Positions 39,036 through 47,152 of a stretch of DNA of 64,000 bases are shown in pieces. Positions within the stretch are counted from its first letter, which is position 1, and every line of letters begins with the position of its first letter. The stretch comes from Lysobacterales bacterium (GTDB lineage Bacteria > Pseudomonadota > Gammaproteobacteria > Xanthomonadales > Rhodanobacteraceae). The notes below the pieces were generated by a model. It searched no databases and was not told the DNA's origin. It worked only from the letters and a program-made list of their open reading frames with translations. The DNA is taken from positions 1-64,000 of the forward strand of contig JADKJL010000003.1 of NCBI GenBank assembly GCA_016721015.1, in the 5' to 3' direction. A program made the translations under genes and the position numbers.

Positions 39036-40585
39036 AGCGTGGGTGGTTCAGCTGGCGAATGCTCGTGCTCTGCCTGCTGCTGGTGTCCAGCCCGGCGCTG
39101 GCGCAGGACAAGGCCGCGACGGTCGACGATCAATCGACGCTGGCCGCGCTGGCGCAGCGCATCGATGCGCATCTGGCCGAGCCGGCATTCGCCGATGCCG
39201 CCTGGGGCGTGCAGGTTGTCTCGCTGGATACCGGCAAGACCCTGTATTCGCACAATGCCGACAGATTGTTCGTGCCGGCATCGACGGCCAAGCTCTACAC
39301 GGCCGCGTTGGCACTTGAAACCTTCGGCCCCGATTACCGCATTCCGACCAGCCTGTTCGCGACCGAAAAGGCGGGCAGGGATGGCGAGTTGCGCGGCGAT
39401 CTCGTGCTGGTCGGTTATGGCGATCCAACGCTCGGCGTCGACAAGCGCGTGTCCTGGGCGGATACGCTGGCGATAGCGCTGCGAAAAGCGGGCGTCCGAT
39501 CGGTGCGCGGTTCGTTGATCGCCGATGCCACCTGGTTTGCCGCCCCGCTGTATGGCAGCGGCTGGGAGGCTGCCGATCTGCAGAGCTGGTTTGGCGCGCC
39601 TGTTGCGGCGCTCAGCGTCGATGAGAACGTCGTCCGTGTCGAAGTCCGTGCGGCGCCACAACCCGGCACCCGGGCGCGCATCCGTTTCGAGCCAGCGGAA
39701 TCCGCACCGGATCTGGACAACCAGCTGATCACCTTGCGTGAACCGGCGCGAACCGATATCAGCCTCTATCGCGCACCGGGCACATCCACCTTGCATGCGT
39801 TCGGCACGATTGCGAGCAATGCCGAGGTGCAATTTTACCGGCTCGCCGCGCACGATCCCGCGCTGATCGCAGCGGAGCAGTTGCGCGCCGCCCTGGGCCG
39901 TCAGGGAGTCAGCGTGCAGGGCAAGTCGCGCAGCATGTACTGGCCCGAGCGCAATGAGGCGCTGAGCGGTGACAAGGTTCAGCGCATCGCCGATGTCTGG
40001 TCGCCGCCCCTGGCGGACATCGTCAATCGCGGCCTGAAGGTCTCCCAGAATCTGTATCTGCAGAACATGCTGTTGATGGTCGGCGCCAAGGCCGCCGCCG
40101 ACCAGCTCGCGGCAGGCGAGGATTCCGCACCCTTTCGCTCGAGTGAATCGCGCGGCATCCAGGCGCTGCGCAGCTATCTGCGCAAGATCGGCGTGCCCAT
40201 GGATGGCGTCTTGATCGAGGATGGCCCGGGCTTGTCGCGGCGTGACCTGACCTCGCCGGCAGCACTGACCAGCCTGCTCGCGCATCTGGGAGATACACCC
40301 GGAGCAAAGGCATTCCGCCTGGCCTTGCCCGAAGCCGGCGTCGATGGCTCACTGACCGGACGCATGCGCAACAGCGCCGCCCAGGGTCGCATCCACGCCA
40401 AAACCGGCAGCATGGCCTTCACCTATGCACTGGCGGGTTACGCACTCACGGCCGCCGACGAGCGTCTCGCCTTTGCGATCATGCTCAACAACTATCGCCG
40501 GCCGGTCGATGCCGGTCGTCCGACCGCCGAACTCGACGCGATCGCCATCATGCTCGCCGAGCTGAGCGAGCGCAGCCAGCCCTGA
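39032..40585 (+). CDS. dacB: D-alanyl-D-alanine carboxypeptidase/endopeptidase (PBP4 class, peptidase S13)
   Basis: 517 residues. Signal peptide MLVLCLLLVSSPALA. The three penicillin-binding motifs are present: Ser84-Thr-Ala-Lys87 in VPASTAKLY, Ser338-Gln-Asn340 in KVSQNLYLQ, and Lys457-Thr-Gly in AKTGSM. The large insert between the first two motifs is typical of class C type-4 PBPs. It cleaves DD-peptide bonds and cross-links in periplasmic peptidoglycan. Start is GTG at 39032, overlapping rarA by 4 bp. Confidence 0.94.
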   Translation: MKRGWFSWRMLVLCLLLVSSPALAQDKAATVDDQSTLAALAQRIDAHLAEPAFADAAWGVQVVSLDTGKTLYSHNADRLFVPASTAKLYTAALALETFGPDYRIPTSLFATEKAGRDGELRGDLVLVGYGDPTLGVDKRVSWADTLAIALRKAGVRSVRGSLIADATWFAAPLYGSGWEAADLQSWFGAPVAALSVDENVVRVEVRAAPQPGTRARIRFEPAESAPDLDNQLITLREPARTDISLYRAPGTSTLHAFGTIASNAEVQFYRLAAHDPALIAAEQLRAALGRQGVSVQGKSRSMYWPERNEALSGDKVQRIADVWSPPLADIVNRGLKVSQNLYLQNMLLMVGAKAAADQLAAGEDSAPFRSSESRGIQALRSYLRKIGVPMDGVLIEDGPGLSRRDLTSPAALTSLLAHLGDTPGAKAFRLALPEAGVDGSLTGRMRNSAAQGRIHAKTGSMAFTYALAGYALTAADERLAFAIMLNNYRRPVDAGRPTAELDAIAIMLAELSERSQP

Positions 40586-40660
40586 TCTGGTCGTCTGAAC
40601 CGCAGTTGCGGCAACGCCAAAGCCGGCGTAGCGTGCCCGCTTCATTGCTGGGGAGGAGAG

Positions 40661-41239
40661 ATGTCGATGCGTATCATCATTGCCGCACTGTTCGGTGCCG
40701 TCATTCTTTTTGTCTGGGGCATGGCCGCCCACACGATCCTGCCGATCGGCGAGATGGGCGTTCAGGCACCGGCCAACGAGGAAGTCGTCCTTGATGCGGT
40801 CAAAAGCGGAACGCCGACACCCGGCATCTACATGCTTCCCTATGCAAGTCCGGCGCAATGGAATGACGAATCGTTCATGAAATCCTACGCCGAGAAAGCC
40901 AAGGTGCAGCCATTCGTCTACATGGTCGTCAGCCCGCCGATCGGCGATCCGATGCAGATGACGCCGCAACTGATCAAGCAGTTCGGCTGCAATTTTCTCG
41001 GCAGTCTGATCGTGGCCTGGTTGCTGGCGGCGACCAGTTGGGGATTTGCCGCGCGCGTGCTCGGAGCGGCCGGCATGGGCCTGTTCGTTTGGGCGGGTTC
41101 GGTCGTGCCGATGGCGGTCTGGTACCGTTTCCCGACCGATTTCATGATCGGTGGCCTGATCGAGCACGTGGTCGGTTGGTTACTCGGCGGCATCCTGATC
41201 GCGTGGTGGCTCGGTAGAACCAAACCTCGTCGATTCTGA
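40661..41239 (+). CDS. Hypothetical membrane protein
   Basis: 192 residues with a strong ribosome site (GGGGAGGAGAG before ATG 40661). One span near the start (IIIAALFGAVILFVWGMAAH), a soluble periplasmic loop rich in Pro (residues 28-95), then two or three spans (FLGSLIVAWLLAATSWGF, MGLFVWAGSVVPMAVWY, VGWLLGGILIAWWL). Not recognised. It is co-directional between dacB and serS. Confidence 0.75.
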   Translation: MSMRIIIAALFGAVILFVWGMAAHTILPIGEMGVQAPANEEVVLDAVKSGTPTPGIYMLPYASPAQWNDESFMKSYAEKAKVQPFVYMVVSPPIGDPMQMTPQLIKQFGCNFLGSLIVAWLLAATSWGFAARVLGAAGMGLFVWAGSVVPMAVWYRFPTDFMIGGLIEHVVGWLLGGILIAWWLGRTKPRRF

Positions 41240-41376
41240 ACTGCGCACCGCGCGAATCCGATTCCGGCGCGCGGGCCACCGGCAGGTACAGACGATGGGC
41301 TCAGCGCCGCTGGTTTGCGGCCAGCGAGCGGCGCGGCGATAATCCGCGCCCTTCGTTGTCTTGCGGAATCCCTGCC

Positions 41377-42654
41377 ATGCTTGATCCAGCCCTGCTGCGC
41401 GGCCAGCTTGATGTTGTCGCCGAGCGCCTCGCCAGGCGCGGTTACACGCTCGACGCGGCGGCCATCGAATCGCTCGAAGCGCAGCGCAAGAGCGTACAGA
41501 TCGAAACGCAGGAGTTGCAGAACACGCGCAACACGCGCTCCAAGGCGATCGGTATCGCCAAGGGCAAGGGCGAGGATACCGCCGCGCTGATGGCGGATGT
41601 CGCCGCCATCGCCGATCAGCTCAAGGCGAATGAAACGCGCCTGGCCGACATCCAGCAGCAGCTTGCCGCGATCTCGTTGGGCGTACCCAACCTGCCGGAT
41701 GAGTTGGTGCCGCCTGGCGTCGATGAAAAAGCCAATGTGGAAAAGCATCGCTGGGGCACGCCGCGTCATTTCGATTTTCCGGTCAAGGATCACGTCGAGC
41801 TGGGTGCGCACAAAGGCTGGCTGGATGGTGAAGTTGCCGCCAAGCTCTCCGGCTCGCGCTTCACGGTACTTCGCGGCGAACTCGCCCGCCTGCATCGCGC
41901 ATTGGCGCAGTTCATGCTCGATCTGCACACCGAGCAGCATGGCTATCTGGAAACCAACGTGCCGCTGATCGTCAACGCGGACTCGATGCAAGGTACCGGC
42001 CAGTTGCCAAAGTTCGAAGAAGACCTGTTTTCGATCGAGGTCAATGAAGCAAAACGCTATCTGATCCCGACCTCCGAAGTGCCGCTGACCAACATTGTTC
42101 GCGACAGCATCCTTGATGCCGACCAGCTGCCGTTGCGCATGACCGCCCATTCCTTGTGCTTTCGCGCAGAAGCGGGCTCCGGTGGCCGCGATCTGCGCGG
42201 GATGATCCGCCAGCATCAATTCGAGAAGGTCGAGCTGGTCTCGATCAGCAAGCCGGAGGAGAGCGATGCCGAGCATGAGCGCATGACGCGCAGCGCCGAG
42301 GTCGTCCTCGAAAAGCTCGGGCTTCCCTATCGCCGCATGCTGCTCTGCGCCGGCGACATGGGTTTCACGGCGAAGAAAACCTTCGATCTCGAAGTCTGGC
42401 TGCCGAGCCAGGAGACCTATCGTGAAATCTCCTCGTGCTCGAACTGTGGAGATTTCCAGGCCCGCCGAATGTTGGCCCGCTGGCGCAATCCGGAAACCGG
42501 CAAACCCGAACTGGTGCACACCCTCAACGGCTCGGGCACCGCGGTCGGTCGCGCCCTGATCGCCGTGATGGAGAACTACCAGAACGCCGACGGCTCGATC
42601 GATGTACCCGAGGTCTTGCTGCCCTATATGGGCGGAATCACCCGACTAGGCTGA
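41377..42654 (+). CDS. serS: Serine--tRNA ligase
   Basis: 425 residues. The N-terminal coiled-coil arm (residues 1-110; MLDPALLRGQLDVVAERLAR, LEAQRKSVQIETQELQ) grips the long variable arm of tRNA-Ser. The class II core has FTVLRGELARLHRALAQFML, YLIPTSEVPLTN, CFRAEAGSGGRDLRGMIRQHQFEKVEL, SSCSNCGDFQARRM and NGSGTAVGRALIAVMENYQ (motif 3 Arg). Start ATG 41377 is the conserved MLD. A tRNA-Ser gene lies 720 bp downstream, so the enzyme and one of its substrates are neighbours. Confidence 0.97.
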   Translation: MLDPALLRGQLDVVAERLARRGYTLDAAAIESLEAQRKSVQIETQELQNTRNTRSKAIGIAKGKGEDTAALMADVAAIADQLKANETRLADIQQQLAAISLGVPNLPDELVPPGVDEKANVEKHRWGTPRHFDFPVKDHVELGAHKGWLDGEVAAKLSGSRFTVLRGELARLHRALAQFMLDLHTEQHGYLETNVPLIVNADSMQGTGQLPKFEEDLFSIEVNEAKRYLIPTSEVPLTNIVRDSILDADQLPLRMTAHSLCFRAEAGSGGRDLRGMIRQHQFEKVELVSISKPEESDAEHERMTRSAEVVLEKLGLPYRRMLLCAGDMGFTAKKTFDLEVWLPSQETYREISSCSNCGDFQARRMLARWRNPETGKPELVHTLNGSGTAVGRALIAVMENYQNADGSIDVPEVLLPYMGGITRLG

Positions 42655-42673
42655 ACTCGATTCCGGCATTCAA

Positions 42674-42975
42674 CCCTTCTCCCTGCGGGAGAAGGTGCCG
42701 AAGGCGGATGAGGGTTCCTGCGAAGCCCCGACTCCAATGTAGTGCGTACCCTCGACGGCGGTTCCCGACGCCGTGCCACCTCGTGCATCCATGCAGTCAT
42801 CATCCGGCCTGTGGCCACCTTCTCCGGGGGTAGAAGGACAAATCTTGGGCAATTCTCCCGACTAGGCTAAACTCCGCGTCCGGTCGTTCTGTCGAAGTGC
42901 GGGATCCAGGGCGTTCAGGCTTCCAGGGCAAAGTCACTGGACCCCGGCCTGCGCCGGGGTGACGGTTGATTGAAG
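42674..42975. repeat. Dispersed hairpin repeats downstream of serS
   Basis: The 394 bp between serS and the tRNA-Ser region contain no gene. CTTCTCC CTGC GGGAGAAGG (42676-42696) forms a hairpin whose inverted partner is near 42815-42836 (CCACCTTCTCC), and GACCCCGGCCTGCGCCGGGG (about 42941-42960) forms another. Such GC-rich intergenic repeats are common in this order. The serS transcript may terminate here, but no T run follows the stems. Confidence 0.55.
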
Positions 42976-43048
42976 GTGAGAGCGCCGAGTGGTTCAATGC
43001 AGCCGCCTTGAGTGCTAATGCAACAAGCCGTGACGAGCAGAAAAATAC

Positions 43049-43374
43049 GGAGAGATGGCCGAGTGGTTTAAGGCAGCAGTCTTGAGTGCGGAGGCAGGAA
43101 GCCGGAGCCAACATCGCCGCAGGCGATGGCCCGAAGGGCGGAGGGCGGGACGCCCGGAGTCAAACTGCCGTGGTGGCGCGCAACGCGCGCCTGCGGTGGA
43201 CAATTGAATACGGAGAGATGGCCGAGTGGTTTAAGGCAGCAGTCTTGAGTGCGGAGGCAGGAAGCCGGAGCCAACATCGCCGCAGGCGATGGCCCGAAGG
43301 GCGGAGGGCGGGACGCCCGGAGTCAAACTGCCGTGGTGGCGCGCAACGCGCGCCTGCGGTGGACAATTGAATAC
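43049..43374 (+). repeat. Two identical 163-bp tandem units containing interrupted tRNA-Ser copies
   Basis: Units start at 43049 and 43212 and are identical. Each begins with the first 36 nt of the tRNA-Ser gene at 43375, through anticodon TGA. Then comes a 76-bp insert, then AAACTGCCGTGG (matching positions 37 onward of the tRNA), after which similarity is lost. The insert and tail carry four triloop hairpins: CATCGCC/GGCGATG, GCCC/GGGC, GGGCG/CGCCC and GGCGCGC/GCGCGCC. A more diverged trace of the tRNA 5' half is at about 42979-43018. None has a T arm or acceptor 3' strand. Confidence 0.85.
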
Positions 43375-43464
43375 GGAGAGATGGCCGAGTGGTTTAAGGC
43401 AGCAGTCTTGAAAACTGCCGTGGGTTTACGCCCACCGTGGGTTCGAATCCCACTCTCTCCGCCA
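43375..43464 (+). tRNA. tRNA-Ser (anticodon UGA)
   Basis: 90 nt including encoded CCA. Acceptor GGAGAGA pairs with TCTCTCC (43454-43460), discriminator G. The anticodon stem GCAGT/ACTGC encloses loop CTTGAAA with anticodon TGA, reading UCN serine codons. Long variable arm TGGG TTTACG CCCA, T arm GTGGG TTCGAAT CCCAC. It directly follows the two interrupted copies, so its promoter must lie within or upstream of them. Confidence 0.97.
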
Positions 43465-43524
43465 ATTTCAATGAAACAATCCTGCCCATGACGCGCTGAA
43501 GATTTCGATTCGGGAGATTGCGGC

Positions 43525-44253
43525 ATGAAGCGATGGTTTCTGGCGATCGGTGCAATCGCCATGTTTTCGGGATGCGTCAATGTCCAGACCATGGCCCTCA
43601 AAAGGGGACAAGATGCGCTGAATACCGCGACCAAGTCCGTGGTCTTGATGAGTGTTGAAGCAACGCGAGCTGACGATAGCCGCTATCAGCCAGTTCCCTC
43701 GATCCTTTGGGTGACGGATCTCAATTGGGGGGCCGGGAATCAGTCACTGAGATTCCAGTTGAACCGAAAGGAAGACACGATCGAAGTCGACGGCCGGACG
43801 ATGTATCTGACCAGCATCGCCTTGTCGCCCGGTTACTATCACTTCGAAGGAATTTCCGGAATCGCTGCCGCGTTCCCGTTTATCGGACAGTTCTTCATTC
43901 CGATGGTTGCCGATTTCGAGGTCAAGCCGGGCAGTGTGAGCTACGTCGGACACCTCAACGCAGTCATGCGCCCCCGACGCGAAAATGAATTTCGTGCGGG
44001 CTCGGTTATCCCGCTGGTCGACCAGTCGGCGACCGGGATGATCAGTCATTCCTGGGATGTCGTCATCGACGATCAATCCGATGGCGACCTGGCGAAGTTC
44101 AGAGCGCAGGTGCCCGCGCTGGCTGGAATCAAGATCGATATCGAGCCGCTGGCGCCGTGGGATCGTGCCGCAGCACAGCGTCGCTGGGACGGTCAGGCCA
44201 ATGCGGAAGAAAAGGCAGGGACTTCGAAAGCCGCCAAGAGCGATTCGGAGTAG
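43525..44253 (+). CDS. Hypothetical lipoprotein
   Basis: 242 residues. Lipobox in AIAMFSGCVN (Cys17) after MKRWFLAIGAI. The mature part is beta-rich (RFQLNRKEDTIEVDGRTMYL, LSPGYYHFEGISGIA) with a conserved-looking hydrophobic FPFIGQFFIPMVADFEV and ends in a charged Lys/Glu tail. I do not recognise the family; the sequence resembles proteins predicted to report on metabolite or envelope state only in general shape. GGGAG sits before the ATG. Confidence 0.75.
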   Translation: MKRWFLAIGAIAMFSGCVNVQTMALKRGQDALNTATKSVVLMSVEATRADDSRYQPVPSILWVTDLNWGAGNQSLRFQLNRKEDTIEVDGRTMYLTSIALSPGYYHFEGISGIAAAFPFIGQFFIPMVADFEVKPGSVSYVGHLNAVMRPRRENEFRAGSVIPLVDQSATGMISHSWDVVIDDQSDGDLAKFRAQVPALAGIKIDIEPLAPWDRAAAQRRWDGQANAEEKAGTSKAAKSDSE

Positions 44254-44271
44254 TCCGCTCGGCGATCGGGG

Positions 44272-44362
44272 GCCTGATCACGTAGCATTGCGAGCCTGCA
44301 ATCTCGAAAACTGATGCGTAGCATTTGGCATGTCAGAATCACTTCCCGACCGACTTTGAGGT
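44272..44362 (+). repeat. Diverged duplicate of the DUF3297 gene's upstream region and first codons
   Basis: GCCTGATCACGTAGCATTGC at 44272 recurs at 45011, and 58 bp later ATGTCAGAATCACTTCCCGA (44330) matches the start of the gene at 45068 (57 bp after its copy). The duplicate reads MSESLPDRL then stops at TGA, so it is non-functional. The 739 bp separating the two copies hold REP-like hairpins and a MITE-like element. Confidence 0.8.
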
Positions 44363-44372
44363 CATTGATCCG

Positions 44373-44552
44373 TGGGAGCGACTTCAGGGACTCCCTTCGG
44401 TCGCCCCGAAAAGGGACTCCCTTCGGTCGCGATGCTTGGGTTCAACACTCCTTGACTGGCGCTATTCCTGCCGCAAAGTGGGCTGCAAGGTAGAGCATCG
44501 CGACTGAGGTCGCTCCCGCGAAAGTAGGGCATCGCGACTGAAATCGCTCCTA
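44373..44552. repeat. REP-like hairpin cluster
   Basis: GGGAGCGACTTCAG near 44373 pairs with CTGAGGTCGCTCCC near 44502-44515, and CATCGCGACTGAAATCGCTCC (44530-44550, slightly varied) is a further unit. All are variants of the GTAGGAGC-TTCA family seen at 12813 and 18419, but degraded. No gene. Confidence 0.65.
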
Positions 44553-44561
44553 TTAAAAAGC

Positions 44562-44969
44562 GGGTCTTCGTGAAGTCGTGGGTCATTCGGTCACAATCCG
44601 TAGCTTTTTGGCAAACTATCGGTGAGCGCTTCATCGTAGGTTGGTGCTGAGCACAGCGAAGCCCAACGGTTGCTCCGGCACGTTCTACGTCACGCGGAGG
44701 AAAGATCGCCTCGTTGGGCTTCGCTGTGCTCAGCACCAACCTAGGAACCCGCGTGCGAAGAATGCGCCGCACTCCAGAACGATGCGTCAGCCTTGGGGTG
44801 AACGGGGAATCGGCAGGCAACCAGCAAACGCTGAGGAAGCCTCACTGAAGTCACCGTCAACAAGGCAAGTCAAATCTCCGGACAACTCTGTAATCCGCAA
44901 AACCTTGTTCTGCACCGGTTTCGCCGGTACCAACGCTTCAGAATCACCCACTGGCTTCCACGAAGATCC
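44562..44969. mobile_element. Non-coding MITE-like element, copy 2 (408 bp)
   Basis: Ends GGGTCTTCGTGAAG and CTTCCACGAAGATCC are near-perfect inverted repeats, better preserved than in copy 1. An 8-bp direct duplication TAAAAAGC flanks it (44554-44561 and 44970-44977). The sequence matches 21827-22242 throughout, with a few small indels. It has an internal long inverted repeat; no transposase. Inserted within REP-like DNA. Confidence 0.88.
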
Positions 44970-45067
44970 TAAAAAGCGTGGCCAGGCTGCGTAACATGCG
45001 GTCATCTCTCGCCTGATCACGTAGCATTGCGCCCTTCGTAACCAAGGCTTGCAGCGGAGCATTCTGA

Positions 45068-45325
45068 ATGACTGAATCACTTCCCGACCGACTTTCAGTC
45101 GATCCCAAAAGCCCGTTCCACGATGCGGATCTGCTGGCCCGCGGGATTGGCATTCGTTTCAACGGCCAGGAGCGCACCACGGTCGAGGAATATTGCGTCA
45201 GTGAAGGCTGGATCCGGGTTGCCGCGGGCAAGTCGCTGGATCGGCGCGGCAGACCGATCACGTTGAAGATCATGGGCGAGGTGGTGCCGTACTTTCTCGA
45301 CGTGGCGGAAAACCCGACCCACTGA
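45068..45325 (+). CDS. DUF3297 family protein
   Basis: 85 residues: LPDRLSVDPKSPFHD, GIGIRFNGQERTTVEEYCVS, EGWIRVAAGKSLDRRGRPIT and EVVPYFLDV match the small, highly conserved DUF3297 family, which has no known function. Soluble, no signal. A truncated duplicate of its start is 740 bp upstream. Confidence 0.88.
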   Translation: MTESLPDRLSVDPKSPFHDADLLARGIGIRFNGQERTTVEEYCVSEGWIRVAAGKSLDRRGRPITLKIMGEVVPYFLDVAENPTH

Positions 45326-45395
45326 GGCGACCGCCGGAGTCGTTGCGGGTCAGCCGAAACATCAGCGATGTTGCCCGATAGGCACGTTGCCCAGC

Positions 45396-46865
45396 TCAGT
45401 TGGATGCGGCGGCGCCGGAATTTCTTGCGGGCGGTGCGGGTTGCCCAAGAACTTCATCCGCCTCATCAGCAATCGGCAGTGCACCCGCCTCGGACAGCTT
45501 GAGCTCAGCGGCTTCGGTTTCTGATCGCAGCTTTTCGTAGGCATCGATCAGGTTGTCCGCCAGGGCCCGATAGACCGGCTTGCGGCAGATCAGGGAGGAA
45601 CTGGCGCGGGCAAGCAGACAGGCCGCCAGGATGGGCAGGAACATCTGCTGATTGGCGGTCAGTTCCATGGAAATCACCGCTGCCGTCAGCGGTGACTGGG
45701 TCACGCCGGCAAGGTAAGCAGCCATTGCCAGCAGGATGACCGCCGATGGCGCAGTGCCGGGAAGGAAGGCGCTGATGTTGGCACCAAACCCGGCTCCGAC
45801 CGACAACGCCGGCGAAAAGATGCCGCCGGGAATCCCGGCCCAGTAGGAGGCGATGTTGCCGCAGAACTTGAGCAATCCATAAGCGTCGACCTGGCCCATG
45901 CCGCCTTCCAGGATCGAGCGCGCCTGGGCATAGCCGGTGCCATAGAGTCCGCTCTCGCTCAATTGGCTGAGCAGGACAAGTGCCAGTCCGCAGGCGGCGG
46001 CAAACACGATCGGTTGACGATTGCGCAAGCGGCCGACCAGCCCGCGAAAGCCTCCGCTCGCAGGAATGATCGTTCGCGCAAACAGGCCGCCGGCCAGACC
46101 GCACAGGATGCCGGTCACCAGCACCGCAATCCAGGCCTTGCCGAGCGGCAGGCCGACACTGACGTGGCCGAAATACGCGTAGTTGCCGAGGATGCCGAGT
46201 GAAACGACGCCGGCGATGATCACCGCCGTGAGCAGGATGCCGCTCATGCGATGTTCGAACGCGCCACTCATTTCCTCGATCGCGAATACGACGCCGGCCA
46301 ATGGCGTGTTGAAGGCCGCGGCCAGACCCGCGGCGGAACCGGCCAGGATGAATCGTGCGCTCGCGGCCGGATCATCGAAACCAAAGCGGCGGCCCAGCGA
46401 ATAGAGCAGACCTGCGCCAACATGGACTGTCGGGCCCTCGCGGCCGACCGACGCGCCGCCGATCAAGGCGACCAGGGTCAGCGCCATCTTGCCGAGGGCG
46501 ACACGCAACGAAAGCAAGCCGCGCCGGAATGGCTCGTCGTCGATCTGCAAGGCGGCGATGGCTTGCGGAATGCCGGAACCGCGCGTGGTCTTGAGAAAAC
46601 CCTGGGTCAGCCACGCGAGCAGGGCGAATGTGGCCGGCGTAAGCAGAAACGGCCAATAGGCGTTGTGTTCGACAACCCGCTTGAACACGCCAAAAGCCTG
46701 ATCGGCCAGATGCGCGAAGCCGACCGCCGAGAGGCCGACCATGATCGCGCCGGACCAGAACAAGATGCGCCGCCGCCATTGCACCGGCGAAAACAGTCGA
46801 TGCGCCGCCGCCCGCCACGACACCGGCGGGTGCTCATGCGGATCGTCGGGTGAAACCTGGCTCAT
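45396..46865 (-). CDS. ClC-family chloride channel/transporter
   Basis: 489 residues with about twelve spans. The three ion-path motifs are present: GSGIP at 96-100, GREGPTV with the gating Glu143, and GIPGGIF in the second half. Retained Glu143 is expected of both channels and H+/Cl- exchangers; the exchanger's inner proton glutamate cannot be assigned safely. The C-terminal tail is short and lacks CBS domains. It lies on the minus strand, 70 bp beyond the DUF3297 gene, tail to tail. Confidence 0.92.
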   Translation of the reverse strand: MSQVSPDDPHEHPPVSWRAAAHRLFSPVQWRRRILFWSGAIMVGLSAVGFAHLADQAFGVFKRVVEHNAYWPFLLTPATFALLAWLTQGFLKTTRGSGIPQAIAALQIDDEPFRRGLLSLRVALGKMALTLVALIGGASVGREGPTVHVGAGLLYSLGRRFGFDDPAASARFILAGSAAGLAAAFNTPLAGVVFAIEEMSGAFEHRMSGILLTAVIIAGVVSLGILGNYAYFGHVSVGLPLGKAWIAVLVTGILCGLAGGLFARTIIPASGGFRGLVGRLRNRQPIVFAAACGLALVLLSQLSESGLYGTGYAQARSILEGGMGQVDAYGLLKFCGNIASYWAGIPGGIFSPALSVGAGFGANISAFLPGTAPSAVILLAMAAYLAGVTQSPLTAAVISMELTANQQMFLPILAACLLARASSSLICRKPVYRALADNLIDAYEKLRSETEAAELKLSEAGALPIADEADEVLGQPAPPARNSGAAASN

Positions 46866-47086
46866 TCGGAAGCGGGACGGTCGATCATTGCGAGACCCGC
46901 ATCATACATGGCCCACAAAACGCCCTGGCTGATTCTCGCCGAATCGGCTTGCGGGGCAACCGGTTGCGTTTGATGGATGCACTGGATACGGCTATGGTCA
47001 GCGAGCCCGAACAGATTCGACACGACGAGGTCATCGCGGATTTCAAAGACGGCATTCAATTGCCGCATCGAGCGATGGATCTGCAT
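46862..47086 (-). CDS. Possible small protein overlapping the ClC gene start
   Basis: 74 residues (MQIHRSMRQLNAVFEIRDDL, VVSNLFGLADHSRIQCI). Third-position GC is high in this frame, better than in the opposing plus-strand frame, and its TGA overlaps the ClC ATG by 4 bp, as other coupled genes in this window do. No family recognised; no ribosome site seen. Confidence 0.35.
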   Translation of the reverse strand: MQIHRSMRQLNAVFEIRDDLVVSNLFGLADHSRIQCIHQTQPVAPQADSARISQGVLWAMYDAGLAMIDRPASE

Positions 47087-47152
47087 TCAATGCCGGTGCA
47101 AGCAATCGAGCCACAACCCGGTCTTCATTCGCACCATCCATCTGGAACGACC

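Noticed and set aside
40918..42519. 533-codon open frame antisense to serS
   Set aside because: Shadow of the GC-rich serS and its upstream gene; His/Gln-rich, no motif, and the sense strand is unambiguous.
43049..43464. Integrative-element attachment site at tRNA-Ser
   Set aside because: Integrases duplicate the tRNA 3' end; here the 5' half is repeated, and there is no integrase gene in the window.
42800..43634. Minus-strand proteins ending KTAALNHSAISPY
   Set aside because: These are antisense translations of the tRNA-Ser gene and its partial copies.
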